This document shows, piece by piece, positions 8,277-16,174 of a stretch of 64,000 bases of DNA. The notes under the pieces are model-generated. The model ran no database searches and had not been told where the DNA came from. It saw nothing but the letters and a program-made list of their open reading frames with translations. How positions within the stretch are numbered: position 1 is the first letter of the stretch; the number at the start of each line of letters is the position of its first letter. Both the position numbers and the translations under genes were made by a program. The stretch spans positions 1 to 64,000 of the forward strand of contig NZ_JAAPBF010000002.1 of NCBI RefSeq assembly GCF_022695985.1. Reading direction: 5' to 3'. The DNA comes from Streptomyces sp. NP-1717. Its GTDB lineage: Bacteria > Actinomycetota > Actinomycetes > Streptomycetales > Streptomycetaceae.

Positions 8277-8857
8277 CGGGGATCCACCTCTTTCTTGTCG
8301 GTCGCGGGCCCGAGCGGGGCCCGCGTCGGGGTGGCGGAGAAGAGCGCGTGGAACCGTACTCCGTACTGCTCAAGGAGCGTGTCCGCCACGCTGCTGTCGC
8401 CGCTGTCGAGCACGCTGAGGACGCGGGAGATCCGCATCCCTGCCTTCGTGGCGGTGAGTACCGGTGGTGCCGCGTCCCGCGCCGAGCCCACCAACGGCAC
8501 GACGACGACGGCGTGTTCGCCCGCGTGGGCCTCGCCGGTCAGCCGGGCGTCGTCCCGGGTACCGGTCACCGTCGCGAACGGCAGCCCCGTGTGCAGGGCC
8601 AGGGCGGTGGTGACGGCGATACCGTCGGGGGCGGCGCACACCAGCCGGTCGGTCCCGGGTGGGAGCGCTTCGGAAAGCAGCGCCGCGGTACGGCGCAGGA
8701 TGGAGGGCCGGCTCTGGACGGCTTCGGCGTCGAACCGGCCGTCGCCGCCGGGGGCCACCGCGAGTATGTCGGCGTACAGTTCGGCGCTTCGTTGCTCGGC
8801 GCTCTGGAAGGCGCTCGGGGCGTCAGGTGCCGTACGCAGGACCTGGGCGAGGTTCAT
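8273..8857 (-). CDS. Orotate phosphoribosyltransferase-like protein, PRPP motif degenerate (A)
   Basis: The 194-residue protein aligns in layout with orotate phosphoribosyltransferases: LVCAAPDGIAVTTALALHTG, then LPFATVTGTR, then a beta strand entering the PRPP loop. The loop reads HAVVVVPLVGSARDAAPP, without the paired Asp residues and TTG of active enzymes. After it come TKAGMRISRVLSVLDSG and GVRFHALFS, which match the C-terminal layout of the family. ATG 8857 has GGAG a short distance upstream. The protein overlaps the second PRTase-like gene by 4 bases. It may bind orotate or a nucleotide without catalysis; residual activity cannot be judged from sequence. Confidence 0.65.
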   Translation of the reverse strand: MNLAQVLRTAPDAPSAFQSAEQRSAELYADILAVAPGGDGRFDAEAVQSRPSILRRTAALLSEALPPGTDRLVCAAPDGIAVTTALALHTGLPFATVTGTRDDARLTGEAHAGEHAVVVVPLVGSARDAAPPVLTATKAGMRISRVLSVLDSGDSSVADTLLEQYGVRFHALFSATPTRAPLGPATDKKEVDPR

Positions 8858-8934
8858 GAGGGCTCCGGGGTGGGCGATCTGTGGACCGGACGGTCCGAGG
8901 ACGGCACGGTCCACAGGTGGTCCGCGGCTGAGGG

Positions 8935-9912
8935 TCAGGTCCGCACCGTGCCGCGTATGTCCGCGACACGGGCGATGCCGAGTTCGCCGCACAGGGCGTC
9001 GAGGTCCCGCAGGACCTGGGTCATCGCGTACGGGCGGGTGAACGTCGCGGTGCCCATCTGTACGGCCGTGGCTCCGGCCAGGACGAACTCCAGGACGTCC
9101 CGCGCGGTGCTGATGCCGCCGCATCCGATCACGGGTATCCGGACGGCCGCGGCGGCCTGCCACACCAGGCGCAGCACCATGGGCCGGACCGCGGGGCCGG
9201 AGAGTCCTCCCACCCCGTTGCCCAGGACCGCGCTCCGCCCGTCCAGGTCGATGGCCATGCCGGGGAAGGTGTTGGCGACGGTCACCGCGGTCGCGCCGGC
9301 CTGCTCGGCGGCCCGCGCGATGTCACCGATCGATGTCACGTTCGGGGTCAGTTTGACGAGGACGGGCAGCGACGTGCGTGCCACGACACCCGAGACGACG
9401 CGCTCCACGGTCGCCGCGTCCGTTCCGATGGCCAGCCCGCCGTGCTCAAGGTTCGGGCAGGAGACGTTCACCTCCAGTGCCTCGCAGGGGGCGTCGGCGA
9501 GATCCTCGGTGATCCGCAGGTACTCCTCCACGGCAAGACCCCCGACGCTCACCACGACGGGCACCCCGAACGACCGGTAGCGCGGCAGCACCGTGCGGAT
9601 GAACTCCGCCGAGCCCGGGCTGGGGATTCCCACACTGTTCAGCATCCCCTGCGCGCTCTCGGTGAGCCGGTGCGAGGGGTTGCCGGAACGCCGTTGCGAG
9701 AAGAGGGTCTTGGTGACCACCGCGCCCAGTTCGCGCACCGGCAGGAGACCGGCGAGTTCGGGACCGAAGCAGCCCGACGCGGGCATGACGGGGTTGGCCA
9801 GCCCCAGCGGGCCCAGCGAGACCGCGAGATCGGTCCGGAACGCCGCGTGGTCCGCGAAATGCCGGTCGCGGTCGTCGAGCACCGCGGGACTGTGGGTCTG
9901 GACCTCCGTCAT
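8935..9912 (-). CDS. Dihydroorotate dehydrogenase, class 1 type
   Basis: This 325-residue FMN TIM-barrel enzyme has NPVMPASGCFG at the first strand, TLFSQRRSGNPSHRL at the phosphate end, NVSCPN with the catalytic Cys that marks class 1 enzymes, LVKLTPN with the FMN-contacting Lys, and GCGGI with GATAVQMGTA at the C-terminal phosphate site. Class 1B enzymes work with a PyrK subunit and NAD(H), and such a subunit lies in the same operon. Streptomyces normally make pyrimidines with a class 2 enzyme, which has Ser here, so this is likely an extra catabolic enzyme able to reduce orotate. That direction is inference. The remote homologue dihydropyrimidine dehydrogenase (PydA) is the main alternative. 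Confidence 0.86.
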   Translation of the reverse strand: MTEVQTHSPAVLDDRDRHFADHAAFRTDLAVSLGPLGLANPVMPASGCFGPELAGLLPVRELGAVVTKTLFSQRRSGNPSHRLTESAQGMLNSVGIPSPGSAEFIRTVLPRYRSFGVPVVVSVGGLAVEEYLRITEDLADAPCEALEVNVSCPNLEHGGLAIGTDAATVERVVSGVVARTSLPVLVKLTPNVTSIGDIARAAEQAGATAVTVANTFPGMAIDLDGRSAVLGNGVGGLSGPAVRPMVLRLVWQAAAAVRIPVIGCGGISTARDVLEFVLAGATAVQMGTATFTRPYAMTQVLRDLDALCGELGIARVADIRGTVRT

Positions 9913-9969
9913 GGGGCCTGCCTTCCGCGTCGGGGGGATCGGGGGAGAAATGGGGCGGAAATGTGGGTG

Positions 9970-10782
9970 TCAGCCGCCGAATCGCTCGGTGAGCTTGCGC
10001 TCGGCCCAGCCGATGAGGGCGTACATGACCCAGGCCATGAGACAGAGCAGCCCGAGGCAGATGATCACGAGCTTGATGTCGTCGTTGTCCTGTGCCTGCT
10101 TCTCCAGGTAGCCGAGCCCCGACTGCGCTCCGATGAACTCACCGATGACCGCCGCCGTCACCGCCTGGAGAACTCCCAGGCGCAGACCTACGGCGATGGC
10201 CGGCAGGCTGTACGGCAGATCGATCTTGACGGCTCTGGCGACCGGTCCGATGCGCAGCAGGCGGGCCAGGTCGTCGACCCCTTTGGGAACGGACCGTAGC
10301 CGCGTCACCATGTTGATCATGACGGGGTAGAACGACACCAGTGCCACGAGCGCGATCTTGGAGCCGACACCGAGCCCCAGCCAGAGCACGATCAACGGGG
10401 CGATCGAGATCTTCGGGGTCACCTGCGCCACGATGACGAGCGGCATCAGCAGTCGTTCGACCAGCGGCACGCGGGTGAAGAGGATCGCCAGGACGACCCC
10501 TGCCAACGCCCCGATGAGTACACCTTGCAGGACCTCGGCCAGCGTCTGCTGGATGTGCACCGTGAGCACGTCGTCCCCGGCCAGCCGCCAGGCGTGCTCG
10601 GCCACGGCGGCCGGGCTCGGCAGCTTGTAGGCCGGTATCCCGAAAGCCACTGTGACCAGCCACCAGAGCCCGACACCGGCCAGCAGGGACAGCGTGCCGA
10701 CCACCACCGGCCGGACGGCGTCGGCCGTCCGGCCGGGGCGGGCGGAGCCGCCGGGGCGGGCGGGCGCCTCAGCCGAGGTCAT
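9970..10782 (-). CDS. ABC transporter permease (SsuC/TauC/ThiX type), second copy
   Basis: The 270-residue inner-membrane permease of the nitrate/sulfonate/taurine/thiamine-precursor importer group has six predicted hydrophobic segments between about residues 28 and 255. The cytoplasmic coupling motif lies in the stretch around KIDLPYSLPAIAVGLRLGVL. The N-terminus is a Pro/Gly/Ala-rich cytosolic tail. Its start overlaps the end of the binding-protein gene by 14 bases. It is about as similar in plan to the permease at 11830-12672 as two subunits of a heterodimer would be, so the importer probably uses one copy of each. Confidence 0.87.
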   Translation of the reverse strand: MTSAEAPARPGGSARPGRTADAVRPVVVGTLSLLAGVGLWWLVTVAFGIPAYKLPSPAAVAEHAWRLAGDDVLTVHIQQTLAEVLQGVLIGALAGVVLAILFTRVPLVERLLMPLVIVAQVTPKISIAPLIVLWLGLGVGSKIALVALVSFYPVMINMVTRLRSVPKGVDDLARLLRIGPVARAVKIDLPYSLPAIAVGLRLGVLQAVTAAVIGEFIGAQSGLGYLEKQAQDNDDIKLVIICLGLLCLMAWVMYALIGWAERKLTERFGG

Positions 10783-11797
10783 CCGGCTTCACCACCAGGT
10801 CACCGGCGTCGAAGGACGTGTCGAGGAGCTTGAACTCCTTCTGGGAGTCGATGGCCTGCTGCCAGCGCGCGAGGTCCGGAGAGCCCAGGCCGTTCTTCTT
10901 GGTGTTGTCCGACTGCCACAGGCTCTTGGCGAAGAGGTCCTCGATGATCGTGGTGATCTCGTTCTCCTGGCCCTTGAAGGAGGAGGCGTACTTCTTCACC
11001 GACATGTCGACCGCCGCGCGCGGGTTCTCGACGGTGTACTCGATGCCGCTGTTCAGCGCCTTGTCGAACGCCTTGACGGTGTCCGGGTCGTTCTTCACCT
11101 TGTCCTCGCCGGCGATGACCACGTTGCCGAAGGAGGGCAGGTACTTGTCGCTCAGTATCTGGTTCACGTCGACCCCGGCGGACTGGAGCGCGTAGTAGCG
11201 CAGGCGCGAGAAGACGATCGCGTCGACCTGCCCGTTCTTCAGCGCGTCCACGATGACGCCGGTGCCCAGGGTGCGGACCTTGACGTCGGAGAGCTTCAGT
11301 CCGGCGCTCTCCAGCATCGCTTGGAGCTGGATGTAGTTCGGGCTGCCGAGGTCGGTGACGGCGACGGTCTTGCCCTTCAGGTCGGCGGGGGACTTGATGT
11401 TCGCCGAGGGCTGCGACAGCAGCGCGCCGATGCCCTGCTGGTACGTGGTGTGCACGACCTTGGTCTTGATGCCCTTGCCGTACGCGGTGACGACCGAGTC
11501 GCCGTTCGGGAAGCCGAAGTCGACGTTCCCCGACGCCACGTTCTTCACGATGTCGGAGCCCTGGGCGTAGGTGAATTCGACGTCCAGGCCCGCGTCGGCG
11601 AAGTACCCCTGCTCCTTGGCCGCGTACAGCGGGGCGTAGTACGGCACGGCGGCGCCGTCGATCTGGATGGTGACCTTCTTGGTGCCGTCGGACGACGTCT
11701 TCGCCGACTCGGAGGAGCCGGGGCTACAGGCGGCGAGGAGGGCGGCGACGGCCACGGCGGCGGGGATGCCGACGAGCTTCAAAGGCCTTCTGTTCAT
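10769..11797 (-). CDS. ABC transporter substrate-binding lipoprotein (NMT1/SsuA type)
   Basis: The 342-residue periplasmic-type binding protein starts with a lipoprotein signal; the lipobox LLAAC places the lipidated Cys at residue 24, followed by a Ser-rich linker. The body has VTIQIDGAAVPYYAPLYAAKEQGYF, the hallmark opening of the NMT1/THI5 clan, then FAYAQGSD-like and TDLGSPNYIQLQ segments. Members bind sulfonates, pyrimidine precursors, nitrate or riboflavin-type compounds. The genes downstream suggest orotate, dihydroorotate or a related carbamoyl compound as substrate, which is inference. It lies between the two permease genes of the same operon. Confidence 0.88.
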   Translation of the reverse strand: MNRRPLKLVGIPAAVAVAALLAACSPGSSESAKTSSDGTKKVTIQIDGAAVPYYAPLYAAKEQGYFADAGLDVEFTYAQGSDIVKNVASGNVDFGFPNGDSVVTAYGKGIKTKVVHTTYQQGIGALLSQPSANIKSPADLKGKTVAVTDLGSPNYIQLQAMLESAGLKLSDVKVRTLGTGVIVDALKNGQVDAIVFSRLRYYALQSAGVDVNQILSDKYLPSFGNVVIAGEDKVKNDPDTVKAFDKALNSGIEYTVENPRAAVDMSVKKYASSFKGQENEITTIIEDLFAKSLWQSDNTKKNGLGSPDLARWQQAIDSQKEFKLLDTSFDAGDLVVKPDDLG

Positions 11798-11829
11798 GAT
11801 CTTTCCTTAGGGCGAAGTGGGAATGAGAA

Positions 11830-12672
11830 TCAGCGGCGTCCGCGCAGGAGCCTGCGCTCGGCCAGGGAGACGAGGCCGAAACCGAGGAGCCCGACCGCTA
11901 CCGTGATGAGGACCGCGGCGATCAACAGGGGTGTGTCACTGGATGTGTTGCCGAGCACCATGAGGTATCCCAGGCCGCGTTCGGAGGCGAGATACTCCGC
12001 CAGGAACGCGCCGGTCATGGCGTCGATAACGGCGATCTTGGCGCCGGCCAGCAGCGCGGGCACGGCCGCCGGCAGCTGGATCATCCGCAGGTACTGCCAT
12101 CGGGACAGATGCAGCAGCCGGCCCAGTGTGCCGATGTCGGCGGGAACGTCCTTCAGCCCGAGCATCGTGGCCATGGCCATCGGGAAGAAGACCAGCAGCA
12201 GGATGAGCGCGTACTGCGAGGTCAGGCTGAGACCGAACCACAGCACCAGCAGCGGCGCGACGGCGATCTTGGGAGCCGCCTGGAGCAGCACCATGTAGGG
12301 GGCGAGGATCTCCCGGACGGTGCGGGAGGCCCACAGGACCCAGCCCAGGGCGATACCGATCAGCGACCCGCCGACGAACCCCAGCACGATGTTGCGCAAG
12401 GTGTAGGTGAGGTTGGGCCAGAGGGTGCCGTCCTGTACCAGCTTCACCCCCGCGTCCAGCACGTCACCGGGGGCGGGCAGCAGATAGGACGGTACGTCGG
12501 CCAGCGTGACGTACGCGCTCCAGGCAACCAGCACGGCTGCCACATAGGCGAGCGGCGTCAGTACGCGTACGACTACCGTGCGGACGGTGCCGCTGTCACC
12601 GGGGCCGGACGCGGCGGAACCCTTCACATCCCGGTCGGTGCCCCGGCGGCGGGTGAGGGTCTCCATGCTCAC
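11830..12672 (-). CDS. ABC transporter permease (SsuC/TauC/ThiX type), first copy
   Basis: The 280-residue permease has a charged N-terminal tail and about six membrane segments from residue 30 on. The coupling loop carries MIQLPAAVPALLAGAKIAV, matching the EAA-type motif of the family. The GTG start at 12672 overlaps the ATPase stop (GTGA) and has AGGAG 5 bases before it; ATG 12666 is a possible alternative. It ends 32 bases before the binding-protein start. The partner permease is at 9970-10782. Confidence 0.88.
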   Translation of the reverse strand: MSMETLTRRRGTDRDVKGSAASGPGDSGTVRTVVVRVLTPLAYVAAVLVAWSAYVTLADVPSYLLPAPGDVLDAGVKLVQDGTLWPNLTYTLRNIVLGFVGGSLIGIALGWVLWASRTVREILAPYMVLLQAAPKIAVAPLLVLWFGLSLTSQYALILLLVFFPMAMATMLGLKDVPADIGTLGRLLHLSRWQYLRMIQLPAAVPALLAGAKIAVIDAMTGAFLAEYLASERGLGYLMVLGNTSSDTPLLIAAVLITVAVGLLGFGLVSLAERRLLRGRR

Positions 12673-13418
12673 ACCAGCTCCTGACGGAGCATGCCGGCGA
12701 ACTTCGCGAATTCGGGCAACTGCCTGGTCTCGGGGTTGCGTTCACGGCTCAGGGGAACGGTGTGGAGGGCCTTGATACGGCCCGGCCGTGCCGACATCAC
12801 GGCCACGCGGTCGGCGAGGTAGGTGGCCTCCTCGACGCTGTGGGTGACCAGGACGATGGTCTTGTGGGTCGTTTCCCAGATGCGCAACAGGTCGTCGTGG
12901 AGCCGGTCCCTGGTGATCGCGTCCAGAGCCCCGAAGGGCTCGTCCATGAGCAGGATCCGGGGGTTGTAGGCCAACGCCCTTGCGATGGCGGTGCGCTGGC
13001 GCATACCGCCGGACAGTTCCTTCGGGAACGAGTCGGCGAAGTCGGTGAGTCCGACCAGGTCGAGCAGGGTCGCCACCTGTTCGCGCCCCTGCTCCGAGGT
13101 GTCGCGCTGCGCCTCCAGACCCAGGGAGACATTGCGCCGCACCGTGCGCCAGGGAAGCAGCGCCGGCTCCTGGAAGACGAAGCCGATGTCCTTTCCCGGG
13201 CGCGGCGGGACGCTCCAGCTCAGGTCACCTTCGAAGTCCGTGTCCAGGCCGGCCATCATCCTCAGCAGCGTCGACTTGCCACACCCCGAGGGGCCGATGA
13301 GCGCGACGATCTCGCCCTCGCCCACGTCCAGGTCGACGTCCTCCAGAGCCACCACCTTCGAGCGCTTGGCGGCGGTGTAGGTCTTGTGGACGCCTCGCAC
13401 CGACAGGAGGGGGTTCAT
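12669..13418 (-). CDS. ABC transporter ATPase (SsuB/TauB type)
   Basis: The 249-residue ATP-binding subunit powers the importer encoded by the next three genes. Motifs are Walker A GPSGCGKST, Q-loop FVFQEPALLPW, signature LSGGMRQR, Walker B ILLMDEPFGALDA and the switch His in LVTHSVEEA. The FQEPALLPWRTV string is typical of the nitrate/sulfonate/taurine class. ATG 13418 is the first good start; an in-frame extension upstream looks non-coding. It is the first gene of the minus-strand operon and faces the uridine phosphorylase gene across a 405-base intergenic region. Confidence 0.9.
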   Translation of the reverse strand: MNPLLSVRGVHKTYTAAKRSKVVALEDVDLDVGEGEIVALIGPSGCGKSTLLRMMAGLDTDFEGDLSWSVPPRPGKDIGFVFQEPALLPWRTVRRNVSLGLEAQRDTSEQGREQVATLLDLVGLTDFADSFPKELSGGMRQRTAIARALAYNPRILLMDEPFGALDAITRDRLHDDLLRIWETTHKTIVLVTHSVEEATYLADRVAVMSARPGRIKALHTVPLSRERNPETRQLPEFAKFAGMLRQELV

Positions 13419-13602
13419 GCGGACCCCGCCCCCGGAGTCGCGCGGCCCGAGACGCCCGGGACGCGGTGACACCTGTCATCGGCGTATGTGGAGTGGTGCG
13501 GCATGAAGATCTCCTCAATAGTCACGGCGACTTGGTGTCCGTACGGAGCCCGGCGGGATCGTTCCGGGCACCGGCACACCACCGCCTCGCAGCTTCCGTA
13601 TC

Positions 13603-13619
13603 TGGAAATGGCGTTTCCA
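13603..13619. promoter_or_regulatory. Palindromic operator candidate for the IclR regulator
   Basis: TGGAAATGGCGTTTCCA is a perfect inverted repeat with 6-base arms and a 5-base spacer. The half-site TGGAAA/TTTCCA is that of the classic E. coli IclR operator, and an IclR-family gene lies 1.1 kb downstream. The position, central in the divergent region, would allow control in both directions. Binding is inference. Confidence 0.5.
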
Positions 13620-13779
13620 CTGCGCTGGTCAGAGGTTGGGCTGTTTTTCGGCCACAGTCAAGACCTAGATCTGGCCCGCAATTCGGTGTATACCGTGATG
13701 CGGGTTCGATTTTTCGCGGGATGGGGGCCTGTGCGACCACAACCCCGATGCCGAAAAGTTACGTCCCCGTCATCCATTC

Positions 13780-13795
13780 TTTCCACTAGCGGAAA
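13780..13795. promoter_or_regulatory. Second palindromic operator candidate
   Basis: TTTCCACTAGCGGAAA is symmetrical except for one base pair (arms TTTCC/GGAAA, core CTAG). It lies 14 bases before the GGAGG of the uridine phosphorylase gene, where a bound protein would block transcription. The half-sites repeat those at 13603-13619 in the opposite orientation. Confidence 0.4.
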
Positions 13796-13823
13796 TAGCG
13801 AACTCATATGGAGGTTCTCGACG

Positions 13824-14636
13824 ATGGCGAGAAGCGCCCAGGATCCATGGCACAGGGGGGCACCGCCCCATCTCCCGGCCGCCGCTGCGGCCGAACCTCT
13901 CCCACCGGTCTGTCTGCTGCCGGGAGACCCCGCCCGGGTCGACCTGGCCGCCGAGGTTCTCGACGACTTCCATGTCCTCGGCCAGAACCGGGAGTTCAGG
14001 ATCGGTACCGGCCGTGCGCCCGGCGGCCGGCGGATCGCGGTCTGCTCGACCGGCATCGGCGGCCCCTCCACCGAGATCGCCGTCGTCGAACTCGCCCGGC
14101 TCGGAGTGAAGACCGTGCTGCGCACCGGCGGCATGGGCGCTCTGACCGACCGCATACCGCCGGGCACCGTCTGCGCGGCCACCCGGGCGCTGCCGGGCAG
14201 CGGCGCCGCCTCGTACTACCCCGCCGACCCCGTCGGCCCGGCGGCCCATCCGGCCGTCCTGACCGCCCTGCGGCGTGCGGCACGCGACTTGGACGTACCG
14301 CTCACCGAGATCTCCGTCGCCACGGTCGACTCGTACTACCTCGGGCAGGGACGGCCTCTTCCCGGACACGAGGAACACGCGGCCACGAGGATGGACGTCC
14401 TGCGCGGACTGGGCGTCGACGGGGTGGAGATGGAGACCGAGACGGTGCTGGCGGTGGCCGGGACCCTCGGCGTACGAGCGGGCGCCGTTCTGGTCGCGCA
14501 CGCCAACCGTGCCACCGACGGCTGGCTGGAGGACTACCGTCCCGCCCAACTCGCCATGCTGAGGGTGGCGGTGAACGCCGCGGCGCTACTCTCGAACGAC
14601 GACGATCCGCAGGCGGACACCGCGGTCACGTCCTGA
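13824..14636 (+). CDS. Uridine phosphorylase-like nucleoside phosphorylase
   Basis: This 270-residue enzyme of the NP-I family splits pyrimidine nucleosides with phosphate to base and ribose-1-phosphate. Motifs are LLPGDPARVD near residue 30 (phosphate loop), GIGGPSTEI, LRTGGMGAL with the phosphate-binding Arg, and VEMETETVL with the nucleoside-binding Met-Glu pair. ATG 13824 has GGAGG 9 bases upstream; residues encoded further upstream in the same frame are not family-like. It diverges from the pyrimidine operon and is followed by an IclR regulator, so salvage or breakdown of pyrimidine nucleosides fits. Purine specificity is less likely but not excluded. Confidence 0.85.
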   Translation: MARSAQDPWHRGAPPHLPAAAAAEPLPPVCLLPGDPARVDLAAEVLDDFHVLGQNREFRIGTGRAPGGRRIAVCSTGIGGPSTEIAVVELARLGVKTVLRTGGMGALTDRIPPGTVCAATRALPGSGAASYYPADPVGPAAHPAVLTALRRAARDLDVPLTEISVATVDSYYLGQGRPLPGHEEHAATRMDVLRGLGVDGVEMETETVLAVAGTLGVRAGAVLVAHANRATDGWLEDYRPAQLAMLRVAVNAAALLSNDDDPQADTAVTS

Positions 14637-14759
14637 ACAGCGCCCGGTAGCCGCACATCAGTACCGGAGCCACGTACGAGCGGGCGTGACGACGGTGCCA
14701 GGACGGCGCCCCTATGTTCCCGCCCGGCAGTCCTTTGGCCCCAACGAACGGACAGACCG

Positions 14760-15563
14760 CTGAGTACCGACAGTTACACCAGAACGCTGCGCATCCTGCG
14801 GGCCATCGCGGCCCACTTGCGCGGTATGTCGTTGCAACAGTTGCACGAGGAGCTGGGCATCCCGATAGGCAGCCTGCACCGGGTGATGGCCGCGCTCGTC
14901 GAAGAACGCTACGTGACGCGCTCCGCCACAAACCGCCGCTACTTCCTCGGACCGGCCTTCACCGAGCTGTCCACCATGGCTCTCGCCTCCCAGGGCACGG
15001 CGGTCAGCCCGCCGCGCCCCATGGAAGAAGCCGCCAAGGAGAGCGGCGAGACCGTGTTCCTCACCGAACTGACCGGCACCCGCCTGCTCTGTGTGGCCCT
15101 GGTCGAGGGCGTGCACCCGCTCCGTCTGTTCGTCCGGGTGGGCCAGGACATGCCACCGCACGCGGCGGCCTCGGCACGCAGCATCCTCGCGTACCAGACA
15201 CCCGAGACCGTCGCCAGGGTGCTGCGTGCGCAGGAGTTGACGGCCTACACCGCGGACACCCCGCACACGGAGGAGCACGTGACCGCCCATCTCGTCCAGG
15301 TGCGGTTGCAGGGTTTCGACGTGTGCGAGAACGAACTGGACGACGACGTCTGGGCAGTGTCCGCCCCCGTCTTCGGATCCACCGGGCAGACCACGTCCAG
15401 CATCACCCTCGCCGCCGCGGGCCGGCGAATGCGGGACCCACTGGCCCGCACCCGCGCCACGGAGACCGCTCTGCGGGCCGCCCGCGCACTCTCGATGGAA
15501 CAGGGCTACGCCGGCGCCGCCTCCCCCGCCCGACATCGCCCCTCGCCCGAACCCGCCGGATAG
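14760..15563 (+). CDS. IclR family transcriptional regulator (non-standard start likely)
   Basis: The protein has a winged helix (TRTLRILRAIAAHLRGMSLQ, then GIPIGSLHRVMAALVEERYV) and a C-terminal effector domain with AKESGETVFLTEL and the Cys-containing CVALVEG strand. The first helix is encoded upstream of the first ATG (14826) and TTG (14817), and no ATG, GTG or TTG lies in frame before it. CTG 14760 is the only plausible initiator next to the conserved segment, giving 267 residues; ACGGA upstream is a weak ribosome site. It probably controls the divergent pyrimidine genes. The end of the protein is Pro/Ala-rich and variable. Confidence 0.8.
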   Translation: MSTDSYTRTLRILRAIAAHLRGMSLQQLHEELGIPIGSLHRVMAALVEERYVTRSATNRRYFLGPAFTELSTMALASQGTAVSPPRPMEEAAKESGETVFLTELTGTRLLCVALVEGVHPLRLFVRVGQDMPPHAAASARSILAYQTPETVARVLRAQELTAYTADTPHTEEHVTAHLVQVRLQGFDVCENELDDDVWAVSAPVFGSTGQTTSSITLAAAGRRMRDPLARTRATETALRAARALSMEQGYAGAASPARHRPSPEPAG

Positions 15564-15796
15564 GACCGGGCGTGCCCGGAGTGGCCAGAGTGAAGGAGAT
15601 CGCAGAACCGGAAGTCGCCCGCCGTCCCCACCAGTTCGGGCTGTACTCGTCGATATAGCCACGTCCCGCCAGGGCGACATCTACCCGGCCTTTCAAGGTT
15701 CTCTGCAGGTTTGTCCAAAGGCCGTCTGCCACGTTAGCCGTGGCCGGTGACGGAACGCCTGGAGTTGCTGTCGCTGCCACTAACCGGGGAGGACCT

Positions 15797-16174
15797 ATGA
15801 GGAAGTTCGTTATGGCAGTCGGAAGCGCGGCGGGGGCACTGATCCTCGCGTTCGCGGGAGCCGCGCCGGCGAGCGCTCACGATGGCACTGTGAGCGGGCC
15901 GTACGCGTGTGGCGCGAGCCGGGCTCAGTCGTGTGGCTGGGGTGGCACGACCGGCGGCCACCAGTGGGTGTCCGCATGTGATGGGGTGGCCGACGGGTAC
16001 GGGTACAGGGTCGACTACGAACTGGCAAACGGGAGTACCGGCAGCGTCAGCGACAGCAACGGCGCCGCATCCGGGTGCGGAAACCGGAAGGTCGGTACGG
16101 CCACCAATACGGTTGTGTGGCTTCAGCCGTGCAACTCCACTCTGGGTATCTGCGGCCCGATCGTCCGAGCCTAG
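15797..16174 (+). CDS. Small secreted Cys-rich protein
   Basis: The 125-residue precursor has a clear Sec signal (MRKFVMAVGSAAGALILAFA, cleavage after about APASA). The mature part of roughly 98 residues carries six Cys in a Gly/Ser-rich background: YACGAS, QSCGWG, SACDGV, SGCGNR, QPCNST and GICGP. Three disulfide bonds are therefore likely outside the cell. I do not recognise the family. ATG 15797 is preceded by GGGGAGGA. The TAG stop falls within a CTAG that is also the left target-site copy of the MITE at 16170-16352, so the insertion left the coding sequence intact. Confidence 0.8.
   Translation: MRKFVMAVGSAAGALILAFAGAAPASAHDGTVSGPYACGASRAQSCGWGGTTGGHQWVSACDGVADGYGYRVDYELANGSTGSVSDSNGAASGCGNRKVGTATNTVVWLQPCNSTLGICGPIVRA

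Larger units (their letters stand above)
13419..13823. promoter_or_regulatory. Divergent promoter region of the pyrimidine operon and uridine phosphorylase
   Basis: This 405-base gap lies between divergent genes and is noticeably more AT-rich than its surroundings. It holds two palindromes annotated separately (13603-13619 and 13780-13795). A third short symmetrical patch, GGTGTATACCG, lies at about 13686-13696 and could overlap a -10 element. A GGAGG ribosome-binding site for the plus-strand gene is at 13810-13814. I see no coding sequence. The IclR regulator encoded downstream is the obvious candidate to bind here. Confidence 0.6.

Noticed and set aside
4254-9912. Interpretation as the main de novo pyrimidine biosynthesis operon
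   Set aside because: Aspartate carbamoyltransferase, carbamoyl phosphate synthetase and OMP decarboxylase are absent, the PRTase-like proteins lack the PRPP motif, and a carbamoyl amidohydrolase and importer are present.
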